Of a DNA stretch of 64,000 bases, positions 26,782 through 35,600 are shown in pieces. Below the pieces are notes generated by a model. The model had not been told where the DNA came from and did no database searches. It saw only the letters and a program-made list of their open reading frames with translations. Origin of the DNA: Iodobacter sp. BJB302 (GTDB lineage: Bacteria; Pseudomonadota; Gammaproteobacteria; Burkholderiales; Chitinibacteraceae); contig NZ_PDZG01000018.1 in NCBI RefSeq assembly GCF_002735645.1, forward strand, positions 1-64,000, read 5' to 3'. The first letter of the stretch is position 1; every line of letters begins with the position of its first letter. The position numbers and the translations under genes are program-made.

Positions 26782-27750
26782 TTATTTCTGTGATTCATTT
26801 TCCGCATCGTTTTTCTTAATGTTTAACCACGCACCCATACTTTGATATGCGCGCTGGCATTCTTCTTTAACCAGATTTTCTAAATTTAAAAAGGCATGGG
26901 GCAGGTCGGCAAAGTGCAGATGATCTGATGCTACACCGGCTTTTTTCAGCCGGGCCAGATAGGCAATGCCTTCGTCTCTGAGCGGGCAAAATTCTGCGCT
27001 GATTACCAGCGTGGGTGGAAGGTTGGCGCTGAATTCTGCAAAGAGTGGCGATGCCGCTTTTCTGTCTTCGTTGTGCTGAAAATAGTTATTAAAGTACCAA
27101 GTCACTTTTTCTTTGGTGACTAAATAGCCGGTGCCATTTTCGTCCAGCGAAGGGGCGCTGAGTGTGTAATCCAGGCTGGGGTAAATCAAGAGCTGAGCGT
27201 GGATACGAATCGACGGATCAAATTGCGCGATGCTGGCAATGGTGGCGGACAGCGCACCACCGGCAGAATCGCCGCCAATGGAAAGCTGCCGTTTGTATTG
27301 CAGCTTGCGCTGATCCAGCACTTCCCAAATATGTTTAACCACTGAAAAAGCATCGTCTGCACCTGCCGGGTAGGGGCATTCAGGGGCCAGCCGGTAATCA
27401 GCCGACACCACAATATGCTGCGCTGCGGTGGCGATTTTGCGGCAAATGGCGTCGTACACCGTAATGCCGCCCGCCATATGCCCGCCACCATGAAAATAAA
27501 CCAATACAGGTAGTGCGCGGCTGGGGTTGGGGTGGTAAATCCGCACCGGCACTTTATAGCGGGACGAGGGCACCAGATCATCCTGTACCCAGGGGATGGC
27601 GGGGATGTCCGTGACAAAAGCAGTCGTTAAATAAGCCAGACCTTCGCGAATATTGGTGCATGTGGGCTTATAGCCATTGGCCTGCATGGCACTGAACTGT
27701 TGATTAAAAGTAGCAAGCCATGGGCTGATTTTGGGGCTGAGTTGTCGCAT
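26782..27750 (-). CDS. Alpha/beta hydrolase, hormone-sensitive-lipase (acetyl-esterase) family
   Basis: A 322-residue carboxylesterase of family IV. HGGG (FHGGGHMAGG) forms the oxyanion hole, GDSAGG carries the nucleophile Ser, and CPLRDEG and LPHAFLN supply Asp and His. There is no signal peptide. It probably hydrolyses short-chain esters. It lies 52 bases downstream of the 3-hydroxybutyrate dehydrogenase gene and after the 3HB-oligomer hydrolase, all on one strand, so it could be a third enzyme for hydroxybutyrate esters. That is an inference. Confidence 0.85.
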   Translation of the reverse strand: MRQLSPKISPWLATFNQQFSAMQANGYKPTCTNIREGLAYLTTAFVTDIPAIPWVQDDLVPSSRYKVPVRIYHPNPSRALPVLVYFHGGGHMAGGITVYDAICRKIATAAQHIVVSADYRLAPECPYPAGADDAFSVVKHIWEVLDQRKLQYKRQLSIGGDSAGGALSATIASIAQFDPSIRIHAQLLIYPSLDYTLSAPSLDENGTGYLVTKEKVTWYFNNYFQHNEDRKAASPLFAEFSANLPPTLVISAEFCPLRDEGIAYLARLKKAGVASDHLHFADLPHAFLNLENLVKEECQRAYQSMGAWLNIKKNDAENESQK

Positions 27751-27802
27751 TGCTTATCTCGGTCGGTTTGTAAGAAGCGGGTTACAGGCAGGCTGCAGGC
27801 GC

Positions 27803-28579
27803 TTATTGCGCTATCCAGCCGCCATCAATATTCCATGCGGCACCGCGTACTTCTGCTGCAGCATCGCTGCATAAAAACAACAGCAGTGCGCCAATTTGCT
27901 CCGGCGTGACAAATACGCCCGAGGGTTGTTTTTCCAGTAAGAGCTGAGACTGAGCCTCGGCATAGCTAATGCCCTGTTGGGCCGCCTTGCTGGTGATTTG
28001 TTGCTCTACCAGCGGGGTGAGCACCCAGCCCGGGCATATGGCATTACAAGTAATGCCCGTTTGGGCCAGCTCTAAGGCAACCCCTTTAGTCAGCCCTATC
28101 ATGCCGTGTTTGGCGGCCACATAGGCAGATTTATGCGTTGATGCTACCAAACCGTGTACAGAAACGATATTAATAATTCGTCCCCAATTATTCTTTTTCA
28201 TGCCGGGTACAGCAAGGCGGGTGGTGTGAAAGCCCGCAGATAAATTCAGCGCAATAATGCTGTTCCAGCGCTCGGTAGAAAAATCCTCTACGGGGGCTAA
28301 ATGCTGAATGCCCGCGTTGTTGACTAAGATGTCAATGCTGCCGAATTCTTTTTCGGCATAGCGCATTAAATCGGCAATCTGATCAGGGTGGCTTAAATCT
28401 GCGCCGTGATAGATTACTTTGCCGCCAGCCTGCTCGACGAACTCTCTTGCCGCCAAAACATCGCCAAAGCCGTTCAGTACGACATTTGCCCCTGCGTCAG
28501 AGAGCGCACGGGCTATGCCCAGCCCAATACCGCTGGTGGATCCGGTAATTAAGGCGCTTTTTCCTGATAAGGTTTTCAT
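27803..28579 (-). CDS. bdhA: 3-Hydroxybutyrate dehydrogenase (SDR family)
   Basis: A 258-residue short-chain dehydrogenase that oxidises D-3-hydroxybutyrate to acetoacetate with NAD. TGSTSGIG (11-18 region) is the cofactor loop, NNAG follows, and the catalytic Ser-Tyr-Lys appear in INIVSVHG and YVAAKHG. ICPGWVLTPLVEQQI and the end RGAAWNIDGGW are typical of BdhA. The Met three codons into the frame is used because of AAGGA spacing. It lies 56 bases after the 3HB-oligomer hydrolase gene, giving a catabolic pair for PHB breakdown products. Confidence 0.93.
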   Translation of the reverse strand: MKTLSGKSALITGSTSGIGLGIARALSDAGANVVLNGFGDVLAAREFVEQAGGKVIYHGADLSHPDQIADLMRYAEKEFGSIDILVNNAGIQHLAPVEDFSTERWNSIIALNLSAGFHTTRLAVPGMKKNNWGRIINIVSVHGLVASTHKSAYVAAKHGMIGLTKGVALELAQTGITCNAICPGWVLTPLVEQQITSKAAQQGISYAEAQSQLLLEKQPSGVFVTPEQIGALLLFLCSDAAAEVRGAAWNIDGGWIAQ

Positions 28580-28644
28580 AACCGCCATTTCCTTTAGGGG
28601 GCCGCTTGCAGGCGGGGAGAAGCCCCCGCCTGCAGAGGCGCTGC

Positions 28645-30744
28645 TTATTGAGGGATAGTCAGTGTGGTATTGCTAAAACGAATTGCATCGCTGCCAGACG
28701 CTGCAGCAAAAGCAGGCAGGGCGCTGGCATTTAAGTTATCGCTCGCAGATGTACGCGGCGTTGTGCGCACCACCTGGCTGTCAGGCAATGCCGTACCGCT
28801 GTTCAGGTGCGCCCACATGGCATCCAGCGCGCGGCCTGCATATACATGCAGCGGTATAAAGCGGGTTGGAAAGCCGCTCAGGGCAAGGAAGGAATCAAAA
28901 TGCTGGCCGTTGGTGACTTCGATATAGCGCAGCTTAGAGCCGCTGCCTTCTTGTGACTGGTTGAGTGCGTAATAGGCGCGGGCGGCGTGGTTTACAGGGA
29001 TCAGTGCATCAGAGCGCCCCGCCACAATAATGGTGGGTTTGCCATTAAGCCTTGCAGTGCGCTGCGCTTCTTTGATGCCAATGGCCACGCGGTCGGCCAG
29101 CAGTTTTTCATTGCCAGTCAGAGCGGCACCAGTAAGGGGGTTGAGTCCTGTGGCGAGTTTACGCAGGCAGATCGCACCGTCCAGATTGTAATCAGCGCTT
29201 TGCGTGGAGGCAGAAACCGACATGGCATCGGCTTTAGCGCCACCCACAGATAAATTATTAATGATGGATATCCCCGCCGTAGGGGGCACGCCGTTGCCAC
29301 TGCCAAAAATGCCCGCCAGATTGTTGGTAAGCGGTGCAATTACATCGCCTGTGGTATTGGTAAACGCATAGCTGTAGCCGCAGATATTGTCTTTAACCGA
29401 AAAGCGGCCATAGGCATTGACGTAAGTCAGTGCCACACCCAATGTGGCATTCAGCCCGTAGTGGCTGGCGTGTAAAGCATCGGCTTCGGCCAGCCAGCCG
29501 GCAGCAATCAGCTTGTTATAGGCTTCGCTGGCTTGTGCTTCGAGCGTGCTGCCGTTTAAAAAACCTTTGGCCGCCAGTGACGCGCAACGGGCGCTGCCCA
29601 GTTGCGGAGAAACTGCCGTACCCAAGGCCGAGTTTGCACCGCTTAAACGTGCCGATTGCACTGCGCAGGGCTGGTAGAGATTAGCAAGGGTGAAGTAATC
29701 AATCAGCGGCAGGCCAATGGCGGGCATTTTATTGCTGCCTTGCAAGATGCTGAGGCCTGCAACAGAGGCGGGCTGCACCTGTGGCTCGCTCACGGCTACG
29801 CCATCGATTAAGCCTTTTGTATCCTGCTCGGCGGCGGCTAACGCAGCGCCGCCCCCATTGGATGCGCTGGCGGCAATCACGGTGACAGTGGAAGGCATGG
29901 CGTAATCTGCTTTACGCAGACCAGCCTGAACAGTGGCGTATTTTTCATTCAGCAGCCAGAAAGCAAATTCCACCGCCCGCAAGGTATCTCTGCCCCAGTC
30001 TTTTTCGGGGTTTTGCTGCGAGTGGGCGTGTTTGGATGCGATGCGATAAGGAAATTGCGTGTTAAAGCTGGCCAGCTCGCTGCCAGATAAACCTGCATCA
30101 AAATTACCGCCGCCAAAGCTGCGGTTAGCGCGTGTGCCGTCGATTAGATTAACCGTATCGCTGCTTAAATCATGAATGCCCGTGCCGCTGCCCTTATCGG
30201 CATAAGCCACCGCACAGCCATGCTTCAGCCCCCATTCGCCCGCCGCTGAAACCGCGCCATATACCCCGCGCGACCCGGATGAAGTTGCGGTGACTACGCA
30301 GGGTTTGCTTTGATTAAAGCTGGCGGGTATTTGCACCATCAGCGTGACATTTTGTCTGCCCGATCCATCGTCGCTGTAGGCGAGGTATTCCTCCCCGGCT
30401 ATTTTGCCCTCGCCCAAAGTGTCGTTGCCGCTGATATCAATATTAGGGCCGTACAGCCTGCCGTAGCCGCCGCTACTGCTGATATCAACAAGGGCGCGGT
30501 AATTATTATAAACAGCCGCCCGGCGCAGCTCGGCCGGTGTGGGTCTTGCCGGATCAGCAAAGGCGGGCAGGGCGAGTGCCAGGCCGCTTTTGCCCAAGCC
30601 CGCGGTCAGTAAATCATTGCTCACGCCATCAAAACTATTTTGGCTGACATTGCCCAGCCAGGATGGGCGGATATTGTTGTCAAAATAATCATTGCTATTG
30701 CAGGCCGATAATAAAACGACCATGCCGGTCAGGAGTAATCGCAT
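28645..30744 (-). CDS. D-(-)-3-hydroxybutyrate oligomer hydrolase, lipoprotein
   Basis: A 699-residue 3HB-oligomer hydrolase. It cleaves 3-hydroxybutyrate oligomers from PHB to monomer. Recognised blocks are CAVAYADKGSGTGIHDL, the HSQQNPEKDWGRDTLRAVEF region and the nucleophile context VIAASASNGGGAALAA. The N-terminus MRLLLTGMVVLLSACNS has a lipobox (LLSAC), so the enzyme is probably anchored in the outer membrane or periplasm, an export signal common in this family. It is followed by bdhA and an esterase on the same strand. Upstream lies a long intergenic repeat. Confidence 0.9.
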   Translation of the reverse strand: MRLLLTGMVVLLSACNSNDYFDNNIRPSWLGNVSQNSFDGVSNDLLTAGLGKSGLALALPAFADPARPTPAELRRAAVYNNYRALVDISSSGGYGRLYGPNIDISGNDTLGEGKIAGEEYLAYSDDGSGRQNVTLMVQIPASFNQSKPCVVTATSSGSRGVYGAVSAAGEWGLKHGCAVAYADKGSGTGIHDLSSDTVNLIDGTRANRSFGGGNFDAGLSGSELASFNTQFPYRIASKHAHSQQNPEKDWGRDTLRAVEFAFWLLNEKYATVQAGLRKADYAMPSTVTVIAASASNGGGAALAAAEQDTKGLIDGVAVSEPQVQPASVAGLSILQGSNKMPAIGLPLIDYFTLANLYQPCAVQSARLSGANSALGTAVSPQLGSARCASLAAKGFLNGSTLEAQASEAYNKLIAAGWLAEADALHASHYGLNATLGVALTYVNAYGRFSVKDNICGYSYAFTNTTGDVIAPLTNNLAGIFGSGNGVPPTAGISIINNLSVGGAKADAMSVSASTQSADYNLDGAICLRKLATGLNPLTGAALTGNEKLLADRVAIGIKEAQRTARLNGKPTIIVAGRSDALIPVNHAARAYYALNQSQEGSGSKLRYIEVTNGQHFDSFLALSGFPTRFIPLHVYAGRALDAMWAHLNSGTALPDSQVVRTTPRTSASDNLNASALPAFAAASGSDAIRFSNTTLTIPQ

Positions 30745-30870
30745 TTCCTACCTCTTTGCCAATGATGGCGTGGTTTTTGGAGACGTAGTGTGGGTGAAGT
30801 TTTATGTGCGCTAAGCAATTTGGTTTTATCTCAGCAAACAATTAAAAGAACGTAATAACTGCTCTCATTG

Positions 30871-31101
30871 CATAGGGCTTTTTAAAGTCCCCTTGAAACA
30901 CGCCGGAGCAAGGAGCAAGCGGGGCGGGGGATCGCTTGGGAGCGAGGCAGCGAGCCAATCCCGCCCGCCGCCGGCTCGATTGGACCGCAGCAGGAGCCTT
31001 CATGTTTTTGAGTGTGTGGCTTGGCTTCGTTTCTTGGCCACACAAGGAAGGTCCAGCGGGACGCCCACACCAAAATCAACGTGCCGAAGGCACTAAAAAG
31101 G
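30871..31101 (-). repeat. Interspersed intergenic repeat, copy R1
   Basis: About 230 bases that recur, diverged, at R2 (near livK) and R3 (near 59.7 kb). Conserved marks are the end TGCCTTCGGCAC, the centre CCAAGAAACGAAGCCA and the other end CTTCAAGGGGACTTT (read on the minus strand). It is inverted relative to R2. No transposase is present. Short frames that cross it are not genes. Confidence 0.8.
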
Positions 31102-31142
31102 GTTTTTTGACTTTGCTTAGCGCACTTAGGTGATCATTCATC

Positions 31143-32141
31143 CTATAAATCCCGCTTCAGGCGATAAGCAATCTCACCCACAATGCCGCGCCTGAATGCC
31201 ATCACGCATACCACAAATACCACGCCGATGGTGACAGTGACCCATGATCCGAACGAGGCCAGCTCGTGATGCAGCGTGCCCACCGTAACCGCGCCTACCA
31301 CCGGCCCAAGCAGTGTTCCCATGCCGCCGAGTAAAGTCATCAGCACCACTTCGCCGGACATATGCCAGGACACATCGCTGAGCGAAGCGAGGCCCACGAC
31401 CAGCGCTTTTGTTGCGCCAGCGAGGCCCGCAAGGGCGGCAGAGAGCACAAAGGTGGCGAGTTTGTAGCGATTCACCTGATAGCCTAATGACAAGGCGCGC
31501 GGCTCGTTTTCTTTAATGGCTTTGAGCACCATGCCAAAAGGCGAGTGCACGGTGCGCCAGATCATCCAGTAGCCGCCAAAGGTAATGGCCAGCACAAAGA
31601 AATACAGCGCCAGCGGTAATTGCTGCTGGCCCACGCTGACGGTGGCGGATAAATCAATTAAGCCAAATAAATGGCCTTTTGGAATGCCTTGTAAGCCATC
31701 TTCGCCGCCGGTAAAAGGCATTTGCAAGCATAAGAAAAACACAATCTGTGCGAGCGCCAGGGTGACCATGGCAAAGTAAATGCCCTGGCGGCGAATGGCG
31801 ATGCTGCCGATAGCCAGCCCCAGCAGCGCTGCGCCGCTGGTGGCAAATAAAATGCCCAGCTCCGGGCTTAGCCCCCAGTTTTTAATCGCATGGCCGCACA
31901 GATAGGCTGCGCTGCCAAAAAATGCGGCGTGGCCAAAGCTGAGTAAGCCGCCAAAACCTAAAAGCAGATTAAAAGCACAGGCAAACAGCGCAAAACACAT
32001 CAGCTCCATGGCAAAAATGGGGTAGACCACAAAGGGCGCAATGGAAGCAAAAACGAGGGCCGCAATCCACGGTGTAAAGCTGGTTTTTTTTCTGGACAAG
32101 ACGGCGGCCGGGACGAGTCGAACTATCGGTGCGTTCATCAT
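31143..32141 (-). CDS. livM: Branched-chain-amino-acid-type ABC transporter permease (LivM-like)
   Basis: A 332-residue inner-membrane protein with about nine helices and the BPD_transp_2 fold. Signature stretches are LLLGFGGLLSFGHAAFFG and the EAA-like region ending SLGYQVNRYKLATFVLSAALAGLAGA. LivM pairs with LivH as a heterodimer. Its ATG overlaps the livH stop as ATGA. The N-terminal 30 residues vary in this family, so the start is the least certain part. It is the last gene of the livKHM block, followed by repeat R1. The substrate may not be an amino acid; such systems also import amides and urea. Confidence 0.9.
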   Translation of the reverse strand: MMNAPIVRLVPAAVLSRKKTSFTPWIAALVFASIAPFVVYPIFAMELMCFALFACAFNLLLGFGGLLSFGHAAFFGSAAYLCGHAIKNWGLSPELGILFATSGAALLGLAIGSIAIRRQGIYFAMVTLALAQIVFFLCLQMPFTGGEDGLQGIPKGHLFGLIDLSATVSVGQQQLPLALYFFVLAITFGGYWMIWRTVHSPFGMVLKAIKENEPRALSLGYQVNRYKLATFVLSAALAGLAGATKALVVGLASLSDVSWHMSGEVVLMTLLGGMGTLLGPVVGAVTVGTLHHELASFGSWVTVTIGVVFVVCVMAFRRGIVGEIAYRLKRDL

Positions 32142-33043
32142 GCTTCCTTACCAAAGAGGCCAGACGGACGCCAGAGTAAAACTAGCGCCATCACGATAAA
32201 AATCACGGTGTTGGCCAAAGGGGGGTAGAACACTTTCACCAGCCCTTCCAACAGCCCCAGTGCAATGCCGGTTAGAATCGCGCCCATAATCGAACCCATG
32301 CCGCCAATCACCACTACGGCAAATACGATAATGATTAAGTCTGACCCCATCTTGGGGCTGACTGAGTAAATTGGCGCGGCCACCACGCCTGCCAGCCCGG
32401 CCAAAGCCACGCCCAAAAAATAGGTTAGCGTGCGTAATGACGGCACATCAATACCGAAAGCGCGGGTGACATCCGGGTTTTCTGTGCCAGCCCGCAGGTG
32501 GGAGCCAAATTTGGTTTTTTCGATTAAGTACCAGACTGCAAAACAGACCGTCAGTGATAAAACAATCGAAAATAGCCGGTATTTAGGAAACACCATAAAG
32601 CCCAGATTGACCGCGCCTTCCAGGATTTCTGGTTTTGCGTTGTAAGGCTCACCGGCCACATTAAAGTAATTGGTCAGCACGCCTTCAAAGATCAGCGCCA
32701 GCCCGAAGGTAAGCAAAAGTCCGTAAAGATGATCGACTTTATACAGACGGCTGAGCATGGTTTTTTCGATTAATACACCGAGCAAACCCACTACAATCGG
32801 CCCCACAATCAGCGCTGTCCAGAACGACATCCGGATGCTTTCGTCACCCAGAATCCGCCCCAGCTGGTCGTAGCCCAGCAGCGCCACAAAAGCGCCCAAC
32901 ATATAAAAAGCGCCGTGAGCAAAGTTAACCACATTGAGCATGCCAAAAATCACGGCAAGGCCAAGGCTGAGTAAGGCATAAAAAGCACCATTGTTTAAGC
33001 CGAGTAAGGCTTGCGACATGATGGCTTGCAAGGGAATGTCCAT
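32138..33043 (-). CDS. livH: Branched-chain-amino-acid-type ABC transporter permease (LivH-like)
   Basis: A 301-residue permease with about eight membrane helices. LGLAVIFGMLNVVNFAHGAF is the diagnostic LivH block, and YFLGVALAGLAGVVAAPI is the cytoplasmic coupling region. It is coupled to livM by overlap. The 151-base gap to livK upstream is occupied by an intergenic repeat, so livH and livK are transcribed together only if the polymerase reads through that hairpin. Confidence 0.92.
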   Translation of the reverse strand: MDIPLQAIMSQALLGLNNGAFYALLSLGLAVIFGMLNVVNFAHGAFYMLGAFVALLGYDQLGRILGDESIRMSFWTALIVGPIVVGLLGVLIEKTMLSRLYKVDHLYGLLLTFGLALIFEGVLTNYFNVAGEPYNAKPEILEGAVNLGFMVFPKYRLFSIVLSLTVCFAVWYLIEKTKFGSHLRAGTENPDVTRAFGIDVPSLRTLTYFLGVALAGLAGVVAAPIYSVSPKMGSDLIIIVFAVVVIGGMGSIMGAILTGIALGLLEGLVKVFYPPLANTVIFIVMALVLLWRPSGLFGKEA

Positions 33044-33073
33044 GCTCTACCTCAGAAATAATAAAAGAAGGTT

Positions 33074-33187
33074 CGCAGGATGGGTGGAGCCGTTCTGTGT
33101 GTGAGGTTTACCTCGCTCAGCGATACGGCGATACCTATCGTGCTTGGCAATGTTGATGGGTATCGCTTTGCTCCACTCATCCTGCGC
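33074..33187. repeat. Hairpin-forming intergenic repeat between livK and livH
   Basis: CGCAGGATGGGTGGAGC near the left end is matched at the right by GCTCCACTCATCCTGCG, an inverted pair of 17 bases with one mismatch, and inner segments also pair (GCGATAC / GTATCGC). It looks like a widespread proteobacterial REP-like unit (GGATGGGTGGAGC...GATACCCATC). It could modulate the livK to livHM mRNA ratio. Confidence 0.65.
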
Positions 33188-33194
33188 AAGACAT

Positions 33195-34394
33195 TTACTT
33201 TTTAATCAAATGACATTCGCTGCCAGCCAGCGGCTTGAAGGCGATATCACCCGGGATGGTGGCAACCAGCTTGAGCTGGTCCCATGCGCCTTTGGATTCG
33301 CTGGGTTTAAGCACTTCCACCAGATACATATCGTGCACCATGCGGCCGTCTTCGCGGATCACGCCGTTTTTAGCGAAGAAGTCATTAATCTTGGTTTCAC
33401 GCATTTTTTTCATCACGGCATCGGCATCATCGGTGCCAGCTGCTTTCACTGCATTTAAATAATGCAGGGTGCTGGAGTAAATACCTGCGTGGTCCATCGT
33501 TGGCATAAAGCCTGCCTTGGCGAAGAATTTCTTACCAAAGGCTTCCATTTCCGGGTTTAATTCCCATGAATAGGCCGTAGTAAATTTCATGCCTTGTGCG
33601 GCATTCAGGCCCAGCGCTTTCACATCGCTATCAAATACCAAGAGCCCAGCAATCGTTTGCTTCAGGCCAAATTCCTTAGCTTGCTTTACCGCGTTTACAA
33701 AATCGGCTCCGGCATTGGCAAGCCCAACCACTTTGGCCTTAGAGTCTTGTGCCTGAATCAGATAGGAAGAGAAATCGGTAGAGGAAAGCGGATGTTTTAC
33801 CGTACCCAGCACCTTGCCACCTGTGGCAGCCACAATTTTGCTGGCATCACCTTGCAGTGCTGCACCAAAGGCGTAGTCCGCCTGAAGGAAGTACCAGCTG
33901 TCTAAGCCTTGCTTCATCAGCGCGGTGGCGGTGCCCTTAGCCAGTGCATAGGTGTCATAAGCGTAATGCACGCCGTAAGGGCTGCATTCCTTGCCTGTCA
34001 GCGCGGTAGAGCCTGCGCCGTTATTAATGGTGATGCGCTTTTTCTCGGCTCCCAGCTTTTGCACGGCAATGCCCACGCCAGAATTCAGCAGGTCGTTCAC
34101 CATATCCACGCCCTGGGTATCAAACCATTCGCGTGCTTTGCCTGCGCCAATGTCGGCTTTGTTCTGGTGATCTGCGCTGACCAGCTCGATCGGTTTATCC
34201 AGTACCTTGCCGCCAAAATCCGCGATCGCCATTTGCGCCGCAATCACCGAGCCTTTGCCGCCCACGCTGGCATAAACGCCCGACATATCAGTGAGAATAC
34301 CAATCTTGACCATATCGCCAGACAAAGGGCCGGCAAACGTGGTGGCAGGCAGGGCAAGTGCTATAGCAAGAACAAGTGGTTTACAGCTTTGCAT
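33195..34394 (-). CDS. livK: ABC transporter periplasmic substrate-binding protein (LivK-like)
   Basis: A 399-residue type I periplasmic binding protein. A signal peptide (LVLAIALALPATTFAGP) is followed by VKIGILTDMSGVYASVGGKG, the usual first strand-loop of the LivJ/LivK/AmiC group. The chosen ATG has GGAG upstream; the frame continues for 99 more codons but through repeat sequence. The ligand is unknown: this subtype is often adjacent to sigma-54 regulators and may bind short-chain acids or amides. The gene is separated from livGF by a 480-base repeat-containing gap. Confidence 0.9.
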   Translation of the reverse strand: MQSCKPLVLAIALALPATTFAGPLSGDMVKIGILTDMSGVYASVGGKGSVIAAQMAIADFGGKVLDKPIELVSADHQNKADIGAGKAREWFDTQGVDMVNDLLNSGVGIAVQKLGAEKKRITINNGAGSTALTGKECSPYGVHYAYDTYALAKGTATALMKQGLDSWYFLQADYAFGAALQGDASKIVAATGGKVLGTVKHPLSSTDFSSYLIQAQDSKAKVVGLANAGADFVNAVKQAKEFGLKQTIAGLLVFDSDVKALGLNAAQGMKFTTAYSWELNPEMEAFGKKFFAKAGFMPTMDHAGIYSSTLHYLNAVKAAGTDDADAVMKKMRETKINDFFAKNGVIREDGRMVHDMYLVEVLKPSESKGAWDQLKLVATIPGDIAFKPLAGSECHLIKK

Positions 34395-34527
34395 GAGGTG
34401 TATCTCCGTTTGAGGTCGGTCTTGCGGGGACTGCGGTAATTTTTTTCTAATCATCAAAATGGCTGTCGTAGGGCGGGCGGACACTCCGGTGTGATGTAAT
34501 AAAACGCTAACTAAAATACCAAAAGAT

Positions 34528-34763
34528 CTTTTTAGTGCCTTCGGCACGTTGATTTTGGAGCGGTAGCCACCGCGGGGGCCTTCCTTTCTTGAACGGCCAA
34601 GAAACGAAGCCAAAGAAGGCCGCCCCGACCAGCACGAATGCCCCTCATCTGCGGACAATCGAGTGGCGGCTGCGGAACTCGCTTCGCTCAAACAGGCATC
34701 AAAGAAACCCCGCCCGCTTGTTCCTCGCTTCGGCGTGCTTCAAGGGGACTTTAAAACCCTATG
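34528..34763 (+). repeat. Interspersed intergenic repeat, copy R2
   Basis: Same repeat family as R1 but in the opposite orientation. It shares TTTTTAGTGCCTTCGGCACG at one end, GGCCAAGAAACGAAGCC in the middle and CTTCAAGGGGACTTTA at the other end. R1 and R2 thereby bracket livK-livH-livM as inverted repeats. The remaining intergenic bases at 34395-34527 and 34764-34877 contain no gene. Confidence 0.8.
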
Positions 34764-34877
34764 CTGAATGCGTGGACATTACGTTCTTTTGCTGTTTGGA
34801 AATAAAAAACCAATTTGGTCAGCACGTATGGGGCTCCACCTACCCTGCATAACACGCATTGCATGAGACCCTATCGC

Positions 34878-35600
34878 TCAAACCCCAAGATAATGATTTA
34901 ACCTGCCAGCACTGGCAGATAGCTCGTCTGCGCTAACTGAATCCACTACCTGGCCGTGTTCAATCACGTAATGCCGGTCGGCGATGCCTGCGGCAAAGTG
35001 AAAATTTTGTTCGACCAGTACAATGGTGTAGCCGCGCTCTTTTAGCAGCTCTACTGTTTCGCCCAGCTTTTTAACAATCACCGGCGCTAAGCCTTCAGTG
35101 ATTTCATCCAGCAGCAGAAGGCGTGCGCCGGTGCGTAAGATGCGTGCCATGGCCAGCATTTGCTGCTCGCCGCCGGATAATCGTGTGCCCTGGCTTTTGC
35201 GGCGCTCCCAGAGGTTGGGAAACAGCGTGTAAATCTCTTCCAGACTCATGCCATCGCTGCGCACTTTGGGGGGCAGGTTAAGGTTTTCTTCCACATTCAG
35301 GCTGGAGAAAATCGCCCGCTCTTCGGGGCACCAGCCCACGCCAAGGTGCGCTATTTTGTGTGTGGCCATGCGGATTACTTCGCGGCCATTTACCATGATC
35401 GATCCTGCGCGCTGGCCGGTGAGGCCCAGAATCGCTTTTAGTGTGGTGCTGCGGCCAGCGCCGTTCCTGCCCAGCAGGGTAATCAGCTCGCCGCGCCGCA
35501 CGCCAAAATCTATGCCATGCAAAATATGTGATTCGCCGTAAAAAGCGTGTAAGCCGCTTACACGCAACATTTCACCGCTGTGGTCCTGGCTGTTAAGCAT
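34878..35600 (-). CDS. livF: Branched-chain-amino-acid-type ABC transporter ATPase (LivF-like)
   Basis: A 240-residue ATPase. The signature LSGGEQQMLAMARIL, Walker B RLLLLDEITEGLAP and switch VEQNFHFA are normal. Walker A reads GRNGAGRST: the invariant Lys is Arg at residue 50. I recall LivF sequences with Arg here, so the subfamily may tolerate it, but ATP binding deserves a check. The ATG used overlaps livG by 8 bases, which fits coupled translation; a longer upstream frame is out of place inside livG. Confidence 0.88.
   Translation of the reverse strand: MLNSQDHSGEMLRVSGLHAFYGESHILHGIDFGVRRGELITLLGRNGAGRSTTLKAILGLTGQRAGSIMVNGREVIRMATHKIAHLGVGWCPEERAIFSSLNVEENLNLPPKVRSDGMSLEEIYTLFPNLWERRKSQGTRLSGGEQQMLAMARILRTGARLLLLDEITEGLAPVIVKKLGETVELLKERGYTIVLVEQNFHFAAGIADRHYVIEHGQVVDSVSADELSASAGRLNHYLGV

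Noticed and set aside
28664-30612. Several antisense frames across the 3HB-oligomer hydrolase gene
   Set aside because: Shadows of a confidently assigned gene with its codon usage and lipobox.
30871-31101. Short frames inside the repeat units as small proteins
   Set aside because: They recur because the DNA repeats; frames differ and are not conserved between copies.
34395-34691. Long N-terminal extension of the LivK-like protein
   Set aside because: It runs through the intergenic repeat R2; a signal peptide begins at the later ATG.
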